The position numbers were made by a program, and so were the translations under genes. From Tritrichomonas foetus (taxonomy: Eukaryota; Parabasalia; Tritrichomonadida; Tritrichomonadidae), in the NCBI GenBank assembly GCA_001839685.1, contig MLAK01001282.1, positions 84,299 through 148,298 on the forward strand: a DNA stretch of 64,000 bases. Direction: 5' to 3'. This document shows, piece by piece, positions 48,484 through 58,101 of this stretch. Every line of letters begins with the position of its first letter. The first letter of the stretch is position 1. The notes under the pieces were generated by a model that was given only the letters and a program-made list of their open reading frames with translations, was not told where the DNA came from and did not search any database.

Positions 48484-49644
48484 TTATGTCTTTTTTGATG
48501 TATTAATCTGGTTATACTCCTGCTTCCACAAGTTCAACTGGAAGTTCTGGCGGACGAGAACTGTCCTGTTGATTAGGTCGTCCATCTGGCGACCTTGGAG
48601 ATCAGCAACACCACCAATATAAACATTATTAATTAAATCAATTTTTCCATTCACTCTTCCTTCTCTAATGAGGGTTCTTAAGATTGATGCAATTTCATCA
48701 TTCGATAACCCAAGCTTATTGTTGAGTTCATCAAAAGATAAAGAAGCATATGGTTCAACCTCATTTGCAACAATGTTTGCTTTAATTGCCGAAATGAGGT
48801 GAAGCGAAGAAGGTGATGTATAAATTGAAAGGTCAAAAATATCTTTCAATTCGCCCAGTTTTTGAATGAACTCATAGAATTGTCTATTGATGAATAATTC
48901 AGTCATTTCCTTCAAAAACGTCAACTCGTAATTCGTGTTGTTAAATATTTGTCGCGCTATTGCTTCCGTTTCTTTCGATGTCGATTTAGCAAAGCAAATA
49001 AACAGTAAAAGATGGATCATTTCGAATGTGGTCGCAACTACGTCTTTGTCGGGTTTCTGGCTTTCAATGGCCCTCAAATTGCAAGCTACGAGCATCTGGG
49101 CATAATCAAGCTCACCTGCGGCAATTGCGGCAACAAATGCCATATCGTATAGCCGGCATTTAGAAGCAAGCGCAATGGCTTCTCTGTATCGTCCGAGTAC
49201 TAAGTTAATCTCTGCTCTTTGTTCGTAGTATTTATTTCGAATATCTAAGTCTTTTTTCGCTTTTTCGAACGCGTTCAATGAATCTTCAAGGAAAAGGCTA
49301 TTGAAGAGAGTAATTGCGCGCTGTTCTGAATTTTTTTTGACTCCTTGAGTGAATGGGTCTCGATCGGCGTGAGATTCGCTAAATTTTGATTTCGATTGAG
49401 ATTTGGTCTTCGATTGGTGTCCAAATGTGATTGATTTGGTTTTACGTGAACTTACGTCATCAATAACATTTCCAAGTTCGGCATTTCCTGTGTCTTTTCG
49501 AATTATTTCGAGATTATCGAGAAGCATATGACGAGCCGACTCGTCATTGTTTGGCTGGCTTAAAAAATGAAGATTGTAGCGAGTTGCTGTTGCTTTAGAT
49601 AGTTTGCTGATGTATTTTGTGATTAAACGCTGCCTCTCTGTCAT
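48484..49644 (-). CDS. CSN1: COP9 signalosome subunit 1 (PCI domain)
   Basis: A 386-aa PCI-domain protein, best matched to CSN1/GPS1, a scaffold of the complex that removes NEDD8 from cullins. The N-terminal region is TPR-like helices (about 95-200; LNAFEKAKKDLDIRNKYYEQ, REAIALASKCRLYDMAFVAA). The stretch LKDIFDLSIYTSPSSLHLIS followed by VEPYASLSFDELNNKLGL and VNGKIDLINNVYIGG corresponds to the CSN1 PCI/winged-helix region, and the final helix (TVLVRQNFQLNLW) to its C-terminal tail. Rpn7, the proteasome lid paralogue, is the alternative. The stop is TAAA. Confidence 0.7.
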   Translation of the reverse strand: MTERQRLITKYISKLSKATATRYNLHFLSQPNNDESARHMLLDNLEIIRKDTGNAELGNVIDDVSSRKTKSITFGHQSKTKSQSKSKFSESHADRDPFTQGVKKNSEQRAITLFNSLFLEDSLNAFEKAKKDLDIRNKYYEQRAEINLVLGRYREAIALASKCRLYDMAFVAAIAAGELDYAQMLVACNLRAIESQKPDKDVVATTFEMIHLLLFICFAKSTSKETEAIARQIFNNTNYELTFLKEMTELFINRQFYEFIQKLGELKDIFDLSIYTSPSSLHLISAIKANIVANEVEPYASLSFDELNNKLGLSNDEIASILRTLIREGRVNGKIDLINNVYIGGVADLQGRQMDDLINRTVLVRQNFQLNLWKQEYNQINTSKKT

Positions 49645-50000
49645 CTTGAATAATTATTTTTCCTCTTAAGGTGAAAAAAGTTACACAATTAACCTTAAAA
49701 CGTCAAATAAAGTGGCAAAATTACTGCCACTTTTTACTTCACTTCCCTCCCTTCCACCACTTGTAACTTTATTTCATTCTTGTGTTATGCCACTTACATG
49801 TGTTAAATAAAATCTCAGGTTTATCTAGATACTTAAATGTAATGTTGATTTCATGTGTTTCACAAGAAATGAAGCGATGGTAAAAAATCGAAAACTTGAT
49901 GTCAAAATCATTTCACGGAATTAATATAAAGAATCATTTTGACATCAAAGAAAAGAGAAACAAAGGTCAGCCTGGAGCACCAATGAAAAATAGAATAAAA
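49645..50000. other. Intergenic region
   Basis: AT-rich, nothing recognised. Confidence 0.5.
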
Positions 50001-50153
50001 TATGTCGTTTTATTGATAATATGTAGTTTTATTTATAATATGTAGTTTTATTTATAATATGTAGTTTTATTTATAATATGTAGTTTTATTTATAATATGT
50101 AGTTTTATTTATAATATGTAGTTTTATTTATAATATGTAGTTTTATTTATATA
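50001..50153. repeat. 19-bp tandem repeat, eight copies, at the 3' end of TGS1
   Basis: GTAGTTTTATTTATAATAT recurs with starts at 50004 (GTCG variant), 50023, 50042, 50061, 50080, 50099, 50118 and 50137, an exact 19-bp period. The array directly abuts the TGS1 stop codon (50154) and on that gene's strand supplies many ATAAATAAAA sequences in the 3' UTR. Confidence 0.92.
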
Positions 50154-50918
50154 TTATTTATATTTTCCATATACAAAACAAGATGCAATTAATCTTTTCC
50201 TTGGTCCAGATGTGACATCAAATTTCGACAATTTTGTTCCTTTCTTGACAAGCCTCCTTGCCTCCTTTGCTGGAAAGTCGCGTGGCATAAATAGTGCTAA
50301 TCTTCCGCCATCTTCCACACATCCTGAAATTGCTGCCTCCATTAAAGAAAACACATCAAATGGAAGATCTTCTAAAGTCTTGATTGTGTATCCAGGCCCA
50401 CCCCACGGTGGTGAAGAAAATACAAATCTTGCAGAACCTCTCAGAGAAGCAACAAAATTGATGGCATCATCTCTAACAAAGTCTGTCCTTGATCCTGTGC
50501 CGCTCACATTCGAGTTATTTTTCGCACACACAATTCTAGTGGAATCTGAATCAATTCCAATAATTCTACCAGTTTCTATACATCGTGCAAATGCAACTGT
50601 ATTCCCTCCAACACCGCAGCACGCATCAATAATGAGTGGTGAATCATTTGGATAATATTCATCCAATGTCTGCGCGATTTGAACAGCAGCATCCCAGGGT
50701 GTGACACTGAAAAGACCAACAGTATCTGTGCAGATTCCATTTGAAAAATTAGGCCAGAATTCAAATCTTCTATTCCAATATCTTTGAACAGAATATAAAT
50801 CAAAGCCATGATACTCCTCATGGAATGGCTTCTGTTCTGTAAGAATATCTGAAGATGGTTCTGCAACTGAAGGAGTCACTTCCCAGACTTGTCGTCCATC
50901 TTCAACAAGTCTTTTCAT
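50154..50918 (-). CDS. TGS1: Trimethylguanosine synthase
   Basis: A 254-aa SAM-dependent methyltransferase that converts m7G caps of small nuclear/nucleolar RNAs to m2,2,7G. Features are: KRYWNRR-like entry (VQRYWNRRFEFWPNFSNGI); FSVTPWDAAVQIA; the SAM-binding motif IIDACCGVGGNTVAF; IGIDSDS; and the catalytic SSPPWGGPGY, which matches the TGS1 SPPWGGP signature exactly. Only the catalytic core is present, as in yeast Tgs1. To my knowledge T. vaginalis TGS1 has been reported to act mainly on H/ACA snoRNAs. Confidence 0.93.
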   Translation of the reverse strand: MKRLVEDGRQVWEVTPSVAEPSSDILTEQKPFHEEYHGFDLYSVQRYWNRRFEFWPNFSNGICTDTVGLFSVTPWDAAVQIAQTLDEYYPNDSPLIIDACCGVGGNTVAFARCIETGRIIGIDSDSTRIVCAKNNSNVSGTGSRTDFVRDDAINFVASLRGSARFVFSSPPWGGPGYTIKTLEDLPFDVFSLMEAAISGCVEDGGRLALFMPRDFPAKEARRLVKKGTKLSKFDVTSGPRKRLIASCFVYGKYK

Positions 50919-51341
50919 GGACTTATCGTCTTTTTTTGATTTTGGTCTTTTTTCCTCTGGTGTATTTTTTAAATAATTTTAATATTTCTGATGTATAATC
51001 TAGAAGTAGAAATACAAGTAAGAACAGAATTGTATCGCAATATATTAAAAAACAAAATAATAATGAAATCTAATTTCACCATTCTGTGAAAAATTTCTTA
51101 GATAATAATATATAAGCATATACAATCAATATAATTTCTCTCAAATAATTTGCTCAATCTGTGAATTGAAATTTGGAATACATTAATGATTTGTAAAAAA
51201 AATTCACATGTAAAAAAATAGCACAATGAATTTTAATGCATGAGGTGACATAATTGTTTAAAAAATGAATTCATTAAAATAATTAGAGAAATAAAACTTT
51301 AAAAGAAAAACATTGTCACTTAAAGTGAAGTGGATTTCACT
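50919..51341. other. Intergenic region
   Basis: AT-rich, nothing recognised. Confidence 0.5.
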
Positions 51342-54300
51342 TTAATGTGCACTGATTTGGTTGTTTGGCTCAGGCACGTTGAGTATCTTTCTATACTGAG
51401 ACAACATTGCCTTTTCTTCATCAGGTGGTTTATTTAATGCAAATACATTATCAATGAGCTTAACTGTATCAACCATCATCTTCCAAATGTCATTTGACAA
51501 TTTCGTGATTCTCTTCGGCACATCTTCAGGAACTGTTCCTTCATAATCTTTTGCATGTTGGCTCAAGATTAGTTCGAAGTAAGGATGCTTTTGTGGATTG
51601 TCTTTAACGGAAACCACAATTTTTCCAATTTTATGAAGGAGCGGGCCTGCATTTAATCCAAGAACACATTGTCCCCACATGGAAATCATCTTCTTTGGTG
51701 GTAAAACAGCAGTAATTGCTTCAAGTTTCTTATTAAATGAATCTTTAAACTTCTTCATCTTTTCTTCAAAGAAGTCTTCTTTAGAAATCTTTTTAGTTCT
51801 GGTACTAATGATCTTGGAATAACTTGTTGCCCATGGTAGTGGAAATTCAGTGGTGTATATGTATCGTTTCACAAATGTATCTTCCCAATCAACATCTTTT
51901 CCGGGTTTAGAAATGATATCTTTCGTGAAAACAGTTGCTTTAAGGTTTCTTAATTGTTCAATATCAAATTTCACCTTAAGAATTTGATATTCATCATCAT
52001 TCTTGCTTTCAGTGATTGGTGCTGTTTCAGTGGAAGCTTTTGCGTTTTCACCAAATAGTGTTGCAAATTCCTCCATTTTCTTAATTGGTGAAATTCGAAT
52101 ACATTCTGTGAATCTGAAGTTCTTTGTGAGATTCTTTGATATGAAAATTCTAGAAAACTCAACATTTGGCTTTTCGCTTTCATTAAGCGATGTATAAGAT
52201 TGGCTGACACTTTCATAAAGACTCTTTAAAAGTAAGAATTCACGACGTCTTTCAAGATTATCGAATAGATATTCAGTAACTTGACTAATGAGCCAATTAA
52301 ATCCAGCTTGCTGACACAATTCAAGTGCATTTTGAAGTGCAACACTGATATAAGTTTCGTTAAATTGTTCACTTTCCATAACCAAGTATGCAGAATGTTC
52401 AGGATAAGCAGAAAGATCAACAGTAGGTTCATCAAAAATGAAAGGAAATGCAGAAATACCATCTGCTGGAATTCCATCAACAATTTGTTTCTTCATCTTG
52501 AAAACTTCTGCAATGAATCCACAAAGACGCCATTGAACAACGAATGCTGATGGAATGTCATTATTTTGTTGATTCAGTTTTACAATATGTGAAAGGATTC
52601 GTGCACGAATAGCTGGGAAGTTTTTATAATCTTTACTAGCAATATCTAAAAGTGCTTGGATCTTTTGTTCATGAACCGTTGGTTCAGCAGCAGAACGTAA
52701 TTTCTTGTAAAGCTTTTTAACATCATCAGAAAGGGTAGGTAGTTGATCATAGAATGAAATAAAGTTTTCATTACTAAAGAATGCTTCACATGTTGCATAT
52801 TGAAGGGCAAGACTGCATCTCGAACTATCACTTCGAATTTCATTTTCAAGCTCCATTAACCACATAATGAATCCAATTGCACCAACACGCGCATTATGAA
52901 GCTTTCTTTGTGTTAAAGGAACAATTGCACTCATTAATTGATTAATTAATGTTGTTTTTTCATTAAATATCAAATTTGGATAACGTGTGATGAAGAATGC
53001 AATTGACTTGAATAACAATGCATATGATTCAGATGCTTGTTTAGTTGAAAGAAGCATGTGAATAATAAGATTAAAGATGGAGTGAAGAGTTCTTTCATCT
53101 GCGAATTGAATCTTTTCATAAAATGATATGAAAATTAAAATCCGAATTGTAACTTCATGCATAATAGAAAGCTCAGAATTTCCTTCAACTTGCGAATTCT
53201 TTGCAACTTGCTGAATCATTTCAACATCAGTTAAAGTGCAAAGGAAATCAAGGAATCTTAATTGGCTATCATCAGAAAGAATGTTGTAATAATTAATGAA
53301 TTGTTCGCAATCACAATTCTTTAAGAAGAAGAGAATAATTGGCATCAAGACTGCACCATTAGCTTGATTATCACCACGGCCTGTATTATCTCCAAGTTGT
53401 GTAATTAAAGAATCATAGAATGTGAAGATCATTGGAAGAATTGGGAAAATCATCTGTGCAATTTCCGAAGATGTTTCTGAATTAGAATACTGCTCAAGTG
53501 TCGTGGCAAGTAAAGAAAGAGCATCAGCTGCTGCATTGACGGCCTCTTTCTTATTTTCAGTGAAAGTCTGATTCAAAGTTTTGTAAAGAAGTGAAAAAAG
53601 CGGAATATATGGTGAGATAACTGCTTGGATATTGACATTACAATTAAAGGTAAGACTTTGAATGAATGCAATATCATAAAACAAGTATGTATATACATCT
53701 AAACGATCAGAAATTGATAATTGCGCCAAATATTTATAGGCAATTCTAAAAACTATATCTGGTCTGAAAGCCATTCTTAATTGAATGATGAAATCAGCAA
53801 CAGATGCTTTAAATGCACTTCTTTCGCTTTCATTTGCACTTCCACAATATTCAGCACACTTTGAAAGAAGAAGATTTAACGATGCTTCATCTAGTTTCTT
53901 TTCAATGCACATACTCTTGAAAAGAATCAACAAGAACGGAAGTGGGAAAGATCCAGCAATTTTAACTGATTCAGTAAGTTTCTTTGTATAAACGTCAGTA
54001 AATCCTGGTTGACAAGTGAAATAATGTTCAATCCAAAGTTGAATTTCATTCATTCTATTCATTGGAATCATTTCAAAGAGCTGTTGGAAGTTTAGTTCTT
54101 GAAAAACGTCCATTTGAAGATTTTTATTAATAACATATGGAGCAATTTCGCTGTAGAATTCATCTTTGGTGGCTATAACTTCTCCTGTCTTTAAAATCGC
54201 TGGCCTAACAGTTTTTGGTGGTGCGTAAACAGTAGGGAATGAATATTTCATATTCAAGAAGTTTCCTTTAGTATCCATTTTTTGGTTCACAAATGAATGG

Positions 54301-55559
54301 TTTGGATGATTAATTGGGAAAGTATGAGAAGCCAAAGTTTTGCTTTTTCCAGACTTGACTAAAATGACTTCAACTTGAGCTGTTAAAACTTCTTCCTGAT
54401 CTGGAGATACAAAGAAGTTAAGATGGTCAGGAAAGTATAAATGGCCAGATTTTGGAGGAAGGCGACAAGTTTCACCTTTTTCAAGGAGAGTAGTATCTGC
54501 ATTTGAAGGAGCGAACATTTTGACTTCTTGAAGTTTGCCATTCTCACCTGGTGCTTTTAATGTCAACCTTATATAAACATGTGAGCTTAATGATTTCTTT
54601 GAATTAAATTTATGCTTCAAAACAACATCGAACCCATAAAAAGTAAGTAATGGTGTTGGATACATATTACTAAACGATGTTAATCTTGCAACCAATGGCT
54701 TTGATTCAGGTAATAATTTTTCAGTTATTTTAGCATCAAATTCAATTTTATACTTCATATTAGCTTCACGAGTGAAGTGATCAGTAAGTGAAATTGTTGG
54801 ATCGAAGTAGCAAAATGAAGGATTCAATGTTGAAGACTTAACTAAATCTAAAATTGGTTGCTGACCAATTCCGATTGGCAAAGCAACAATGTCGCCTGTG
54901 ACTGCATCTGGAACAGGCATGTAAAGTATACAAACCAATAAAGCATCATTTCGTTTTGGAAATGGCAAAATGATTTCTTTTGTTGTTTGACCATAACGAG
55001 AAAAAACTCCCTGCTGAGATGAAAACTTCATTTGGACAGCTTCTGTTATCGGCTTATCGTCATAAACGAAGAACTCCATAAAAACAGATGTGGAAAGACC
55101 TGTAATATCAAAATTAACGCCAGAAATGTGTAAAAAGTTCATTGGAGTTGGACGCTCATTGAATTTGTAAGCAAGCCGAGCAATGCTATCTTTCGATCGG
55201 GAATTGATGATTGGAATGGAAACATAATCACTGCCTGATTTTGGATCGTTCATAAAGTCCACAAAACCTTTTGCTGTCTTCGATTTCTTTGATGGCTTCT
55301 CCATTTCGGTAAAATCTTCTTCACTTTGGAGTTCGGGTGGTTTTGGATTATTAGGCTTAATTAATCGAGGTATTTCGAAACTGGATGTCTTTCCGCTTTT
55401 TAGAAAATGCAGCCAAGGTAAATTTTCGAGCTCATTTTCTGATACGGAAATTAATCTTGGTTCATTGGGTTCAGAGACAACTTTAACGCGCATGGCTAGC
55501 ATGATGTTGTCATGGTTGAGGGTATTTCGACGGGATTTATGCTCTCGGATATTAAACAT
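51342..55559 (-). CDS. DOCK-family Rho GTPase exchange factor
   Basis: A 1405-aa DOCK protein that activates Rac/Cdc42-type GTPases. The DHR-1/C2 region, which binds membrane lipid, is at about 300-460 (LLTFYGFDVVLKHKFNSKKSL; HLNFFVSPDQEEVLTAQVEV). A long helical middle follows. The DHR-2 catalytic region is at about 1010-1390: IPSAFVVQWRLCGFIAEVFK; LELCQQAGFNWLISQVTEYLFDNLERRREF; YTTEFPLPW, the FxTxxPFP equivalent; and LGLNAGPL, the VNxGP equivalent near the end. The protein is shorter than animal DOCKs (about 1800-2000 aa) and has no SH3 domain. The stop is TAAA. Confidence 0.85.
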   Translation of the reverse strand: MFNIREHKSRRNTLNHDNIMLAMRVKVVSEPNEPRLISVSENELENLPWLHFLKSGKTSSFEIPRLIKPNNPKPPELQSEEDFTEMEKPSKKSKTAKGFVDFMNDPKSGSDYVSIPIINSRSKDSIARLAYKFNERPTPMNFLHISGVNFDITGLSTSVFMEFFVYDDKPITEAVQMKFSSQQGVFSRYGQTTKEIILPFPKRNDALLVCILYMPVPDAVTGDIVALPIGIGQQPILDLVKSSTLNPSFCYFDPTISLTDHFTREANMKYKIEFDAKITEKLLPESKPLVARLTSFSNMYPTPLLTFYGFDVVLKHKFNSKKSLSSHVYIRLTLKAPGENGKLQEVKMFAPSNADTTLLEKGETCRLPPKSGHLYFPDHLNFFVSPDQEEVLTAQVEVILVKSGKSKTLASHTFPINHPNHSFVNQKMDTKGNFLNMKYSFPTVYAPPKTVRPAILKTGEVIATKDEFYSEIAPYVINKNLQMDVFQELNFQQLFEMIPMNRMNEIQLWIEHYFTCQPGFTDVYTKKLTESVKIAGSFPLPFLLILFKSMCIEKKLDEASLNLLLSKCAEYCGSANESERSAFKASVADFIIQLRMAFRPDIVFRIAYKYLAQLSISDRLDVYTYLFYDIAFIQSLTFNCNVNIQAVISPYIPLFSLLYKTLNQTFTENKKEAVNAAADALSLLATTLEQYSNSETSSEIAQMIFPILPMIFTFYDSLITQLGDNTGRGDNQANGAVLMPIILFFLKNCDCEQFINYYNILSDDSQLRFLDFLCTLTDVEMIQQVAKNSQVEGNSELSIMHEVTIRILIFISFYEKIQFADERTLHSIFNLIIHMLLSTKQASESYALLFKSIAFFITRYPNLIFNEKTTLINQLMSAIVPLTQRKLHNARVGAIGFIMWLMELENEIRSDSSRCSLALQYATCEAFFSNENFISFYDQLPTLSDDVKKLYKKLRSAAEPTVHEQKIQALLDIASKDYKNFPAIRARILSHIVKLNQQNNDIPSAFVVQWRLCGFIAEVFKMKKQIVDGIPADGISAFPFIFDEPTVDLSAYPEHSAYLVMESEQFNETYISVALQNALELCQQAGFNWLISQVTEYLFDNLERRREFLLLKSLYESVSQSYTSLNESEKPNVEFSRIFISKNLTKNFRFTECIRISPIKKMEEFATLFGENAKASTETAPITESKNDDEYQILKVKFDIEQLRNLKATVFTKDIISKPGKDVDWEDTFVKRYIYTTEFPLPWATSYSKIISTRTKKISKEDFFEEKMKKFKDSFNKKLEAITAVLPPKKMISMWGQCVLGLNAGPLLHKIGKIVVSVKDNPQKHPYFELILSQHAKDYEGTVPEDVPKRITKLSNDIWKMMVDTVKLIDNVFALNKPPDEEKAMLSQYRKILNVPEPNNQISAH

Positions 55560-56731
55560 GAAGTTTTTTTAATAGTTTTTCAAATATGCAATTTTTGGTA
55601 TTTTTTTGTGAGATCATATTTAATTCAATTTAATTCTGGTTCATTTAAATTTACAATAATTTATCTGTGAATGAAGAAACCTCTATTTATGGTGAAAAAT
55701 GGTGAATAATCATTAGATGATAACAGGGGCATGCCCCAAAAAGAGTTGACTTTTTGAATACTTCAATGAGAGATTAATGCTTACATAATCAATTATATTA
55801 AATTCATTCAAATTAAATTATGGTGAAATATACTGTTGGGAAATGTGTTTGTCCATACAATTTGATAATATTCGGAATCTGTTCACAGATATTCACTCGC
55901 CGGACGTCCTCTAATGGCCGATTGAGTCGATTAACTAAAGTTCATATCACATTAACCCATTCGATTTTTTCCACGTTTGGCCTTTATTTGACCTTTTGTT
56001 TTACAATTATACATCTCTCTTCACAATTATAAAATGGAAACTCTGATCGAGAGTTCCGTCAATTATTCTACTAGTTTTATTTTGTTTTATAAATAGTCTA
56101 TCAAATGGAAAACTATATGTCTATGATTTATTCTTTCCTTGATCATTTTACCATCAATCATGATTTTACAATGCAGAATTAAAACGCTGGAAAAGCTACC
56201 TATACAACGATAGGATTTCACAGAACTGACTCTTATAAACAATTGAATTTTTTTTTATAAACACTTCAAAGTTTGTGATAAATTTTCAGTCTTCTGGTTA
56301 AATGGCTGAATAGTATTCGTAGAATATCACCAAAAAATGGGGTTTAATACAGAAAAATCTGACATTAGTTTATTCATTCGTCCATTCTTTTCAATGCTAA
56401 CTTAATTTTTGTGAAAAAAATCACTATAAACCCACACAATTCGATACTTTCTGATATTGATCGAAAGAATTTTCAATACTCGATATGTTTCGAACATTTA
56501 ATCTTTACTTTTTATGAATCTATCGTCAGATAACTGGTCATTTTTTCAGAAACATATCAATATTTCAAATAAAAAGATCATTTTTTAATCATTACTAAAC
56601 TTTTTCACTTAATGATATAAGAATAACTATTCATAAATTTAGATCAAGCTATCAAAAAATATTCAAAATTACATTGAATTTTACAAGGTTATCAAGAAAA
56701 TCAAACAATATTTGAGAATAAATTGAAGAAA
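55560..56731. other. Divergent intergenic region
   Basis: 1.17 kb of AT-rich DNA. A 70-codon plus-strand frame at 55820-56032 does not look like a gene. Nothing else recognised. Confidence 0.5.
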
Positions 56732-57841
56732 ATGCTGAGCGACTTCTATGGGAAGGATCCATTTATTCACCAGCTGGACTCATCCAGTTTTGAAGAGGAG
56801 GAAGAAAAGCCGATGAAGAAAGTCAATCAATATCTTCTCTTGCAGACGCTTGGTGAAGGATCGTTCGCAAAAGTTTTTCTTGCCCTCGACACTCACACGC
56901 AAAAATACTACGCAATGAAAAGGTTCAAACTCCGCGATCTCCAACACATTGATGCAGGCGTTAGTCAGCTTGAAAGAGAAATTTCTGCGATGAGAAAAAT
57001 TGTCCATCCCAATATTATCCATTTGCATGACGTTCTCCACGTAGAAGACAGCGACATTGTTTATTTGGTCATTGATTACGCAGATTGTGGCTCTTTACAG
57101 CAAATTCTCGAATCGCCAATCCCACCAAATGATTCAATTATCAAATACGTATTTTATTCGATTTTAAACGCAGTTTCGTATTTGCATTCTCATGGAATTG
57201 TCCACCAAGACATAAAACCATCAAACATACTTTTATGCAGCGATGGCAATGTTTATTTATCTGATTTTGGTGTTGGACACTCCTTCCAGAGCGCAGCCAT
57301 GGTTGTTGGATCGCCTGGATATCAGGCTCCTGAAGCCCTTTGCGATTTCGATTTAGATCCAGATACATTAAATCCTGCGAAGGAGGACGTTTGGTCACTT
57401 GGTGTGACTCTCTATCAAGTCCTTTTTAATGACCTTCCGTTCAAGGGCGAAAATGTGTACGAAATTGTTCAGAACGTCACACATAATCCATTAATTATTC
57501 CGGAGGGCACCGATGAAGAAATAGCAGATTTATTGCATGGAATGCTTAATGTGATGCCTGGAGGGCGGATGGATGTCGAAGATGTAATGCGGTCACCCTT
57601 TTTTGACGATATTGTTATATTTTCTCATCTAAATTTTGATGTGATTAAACCGCCCAAAGTATCAAGTGATGTGAAAATAGAAAATATTACTGCAAGAGTT
57701 TGTGACACGCATTACTCCTTTGCAAGGCCTAATTTGACAGCAGAAGAGCTAATAAAAACTATCACAATTGTGACTCCTGTCGAATTTCAGGAATTCGCAA
57801 CAGAAAAAAGCCAGACTCACAAAACTTATGTTAATTTGTAA
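56732..57841 (+). CDS. Ser/Thr protein kinase, LKB1/CaMKK-like
   Basis: A 369-aa kinase; the longest frame opens at TTG, so the ATG at 56732 is used. It has a glycine loop LGEGSFAKV, the ATP lysine K63 (AMKRFK), catalytic HQDIKPSN (D160; HQD where HRD is usual) and DFG (D178). The activation segment VVGSPGYQAPE followed by AKEDVWSLGVTLYQ, LPFKGENVYEIVQNV and EIADLLHGMLNVMPGGRM is close to LKB1/STK11 and CaMKK, the upstream kinases of AMPK. LKB1 seems the better fit. The 85-residue C-terminal extension is unknown. The stop is TAAA. Confidence 0.85.
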   Translation: MLSDFYGKDPFIHQLDSSSFEEEEEKPMKKVNQYLLLQTLGEGSFAKVFLALDTHTQKYYAMKRFKLRDLQHIDAGVSQLEREISAMRKIVHPNIIHLHDVLHVEDSDIVYLVIDYADCGSLQQILESPIPPNDSIIKYVFYSILNAVSYLHSHGIVHQDIKPSNILLCSDGNVYLSDFGVGHSFQSAAMVVGSPGYQAPEALCDFDLDPDTLNPAKEDVWSLGVTLYQVLFNDLPFKGENVYEIVQNVTHNPLIIPEGTDEEIADLLHGMLNVMPGGRMDVEDVMRSPFFDDIVIFSHLNFDVIKPPKVSSDVKIENITARVCDTHYSFARPNLTAEELIKTITIVTPVEFQEFATEKSQTHKTYVNL

Positions 57842-58101
57842 ATGTTAATTATAGGAGAAACAAATTCGGATGTGTAAATGAAACTTTCCCAATTTTATTT
57901 ATTTTCTGATTTTTTTCGACTTTCAATTAATTTATTTCATTGAACTTGTATTTCACCAACATAGTTTTAAGTTTAACGTTTCATCATTAACAAATAGTTT
58001 ATCTAAATCTCCAGCCTGGGAAAAATGGAATTGGTGTCACTTTTCAAATTTGACTTAGAAATGCCAAAATTAAGGTTAAATTGATAAAATCTTAGATTCC
58101 A

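Noticed and set aside
55820..56032. 70-codon plus-strand frame in the DOCK-kinase intergenic region
   Set aside because: No protein-like pattern, no initiator motif, isolated.
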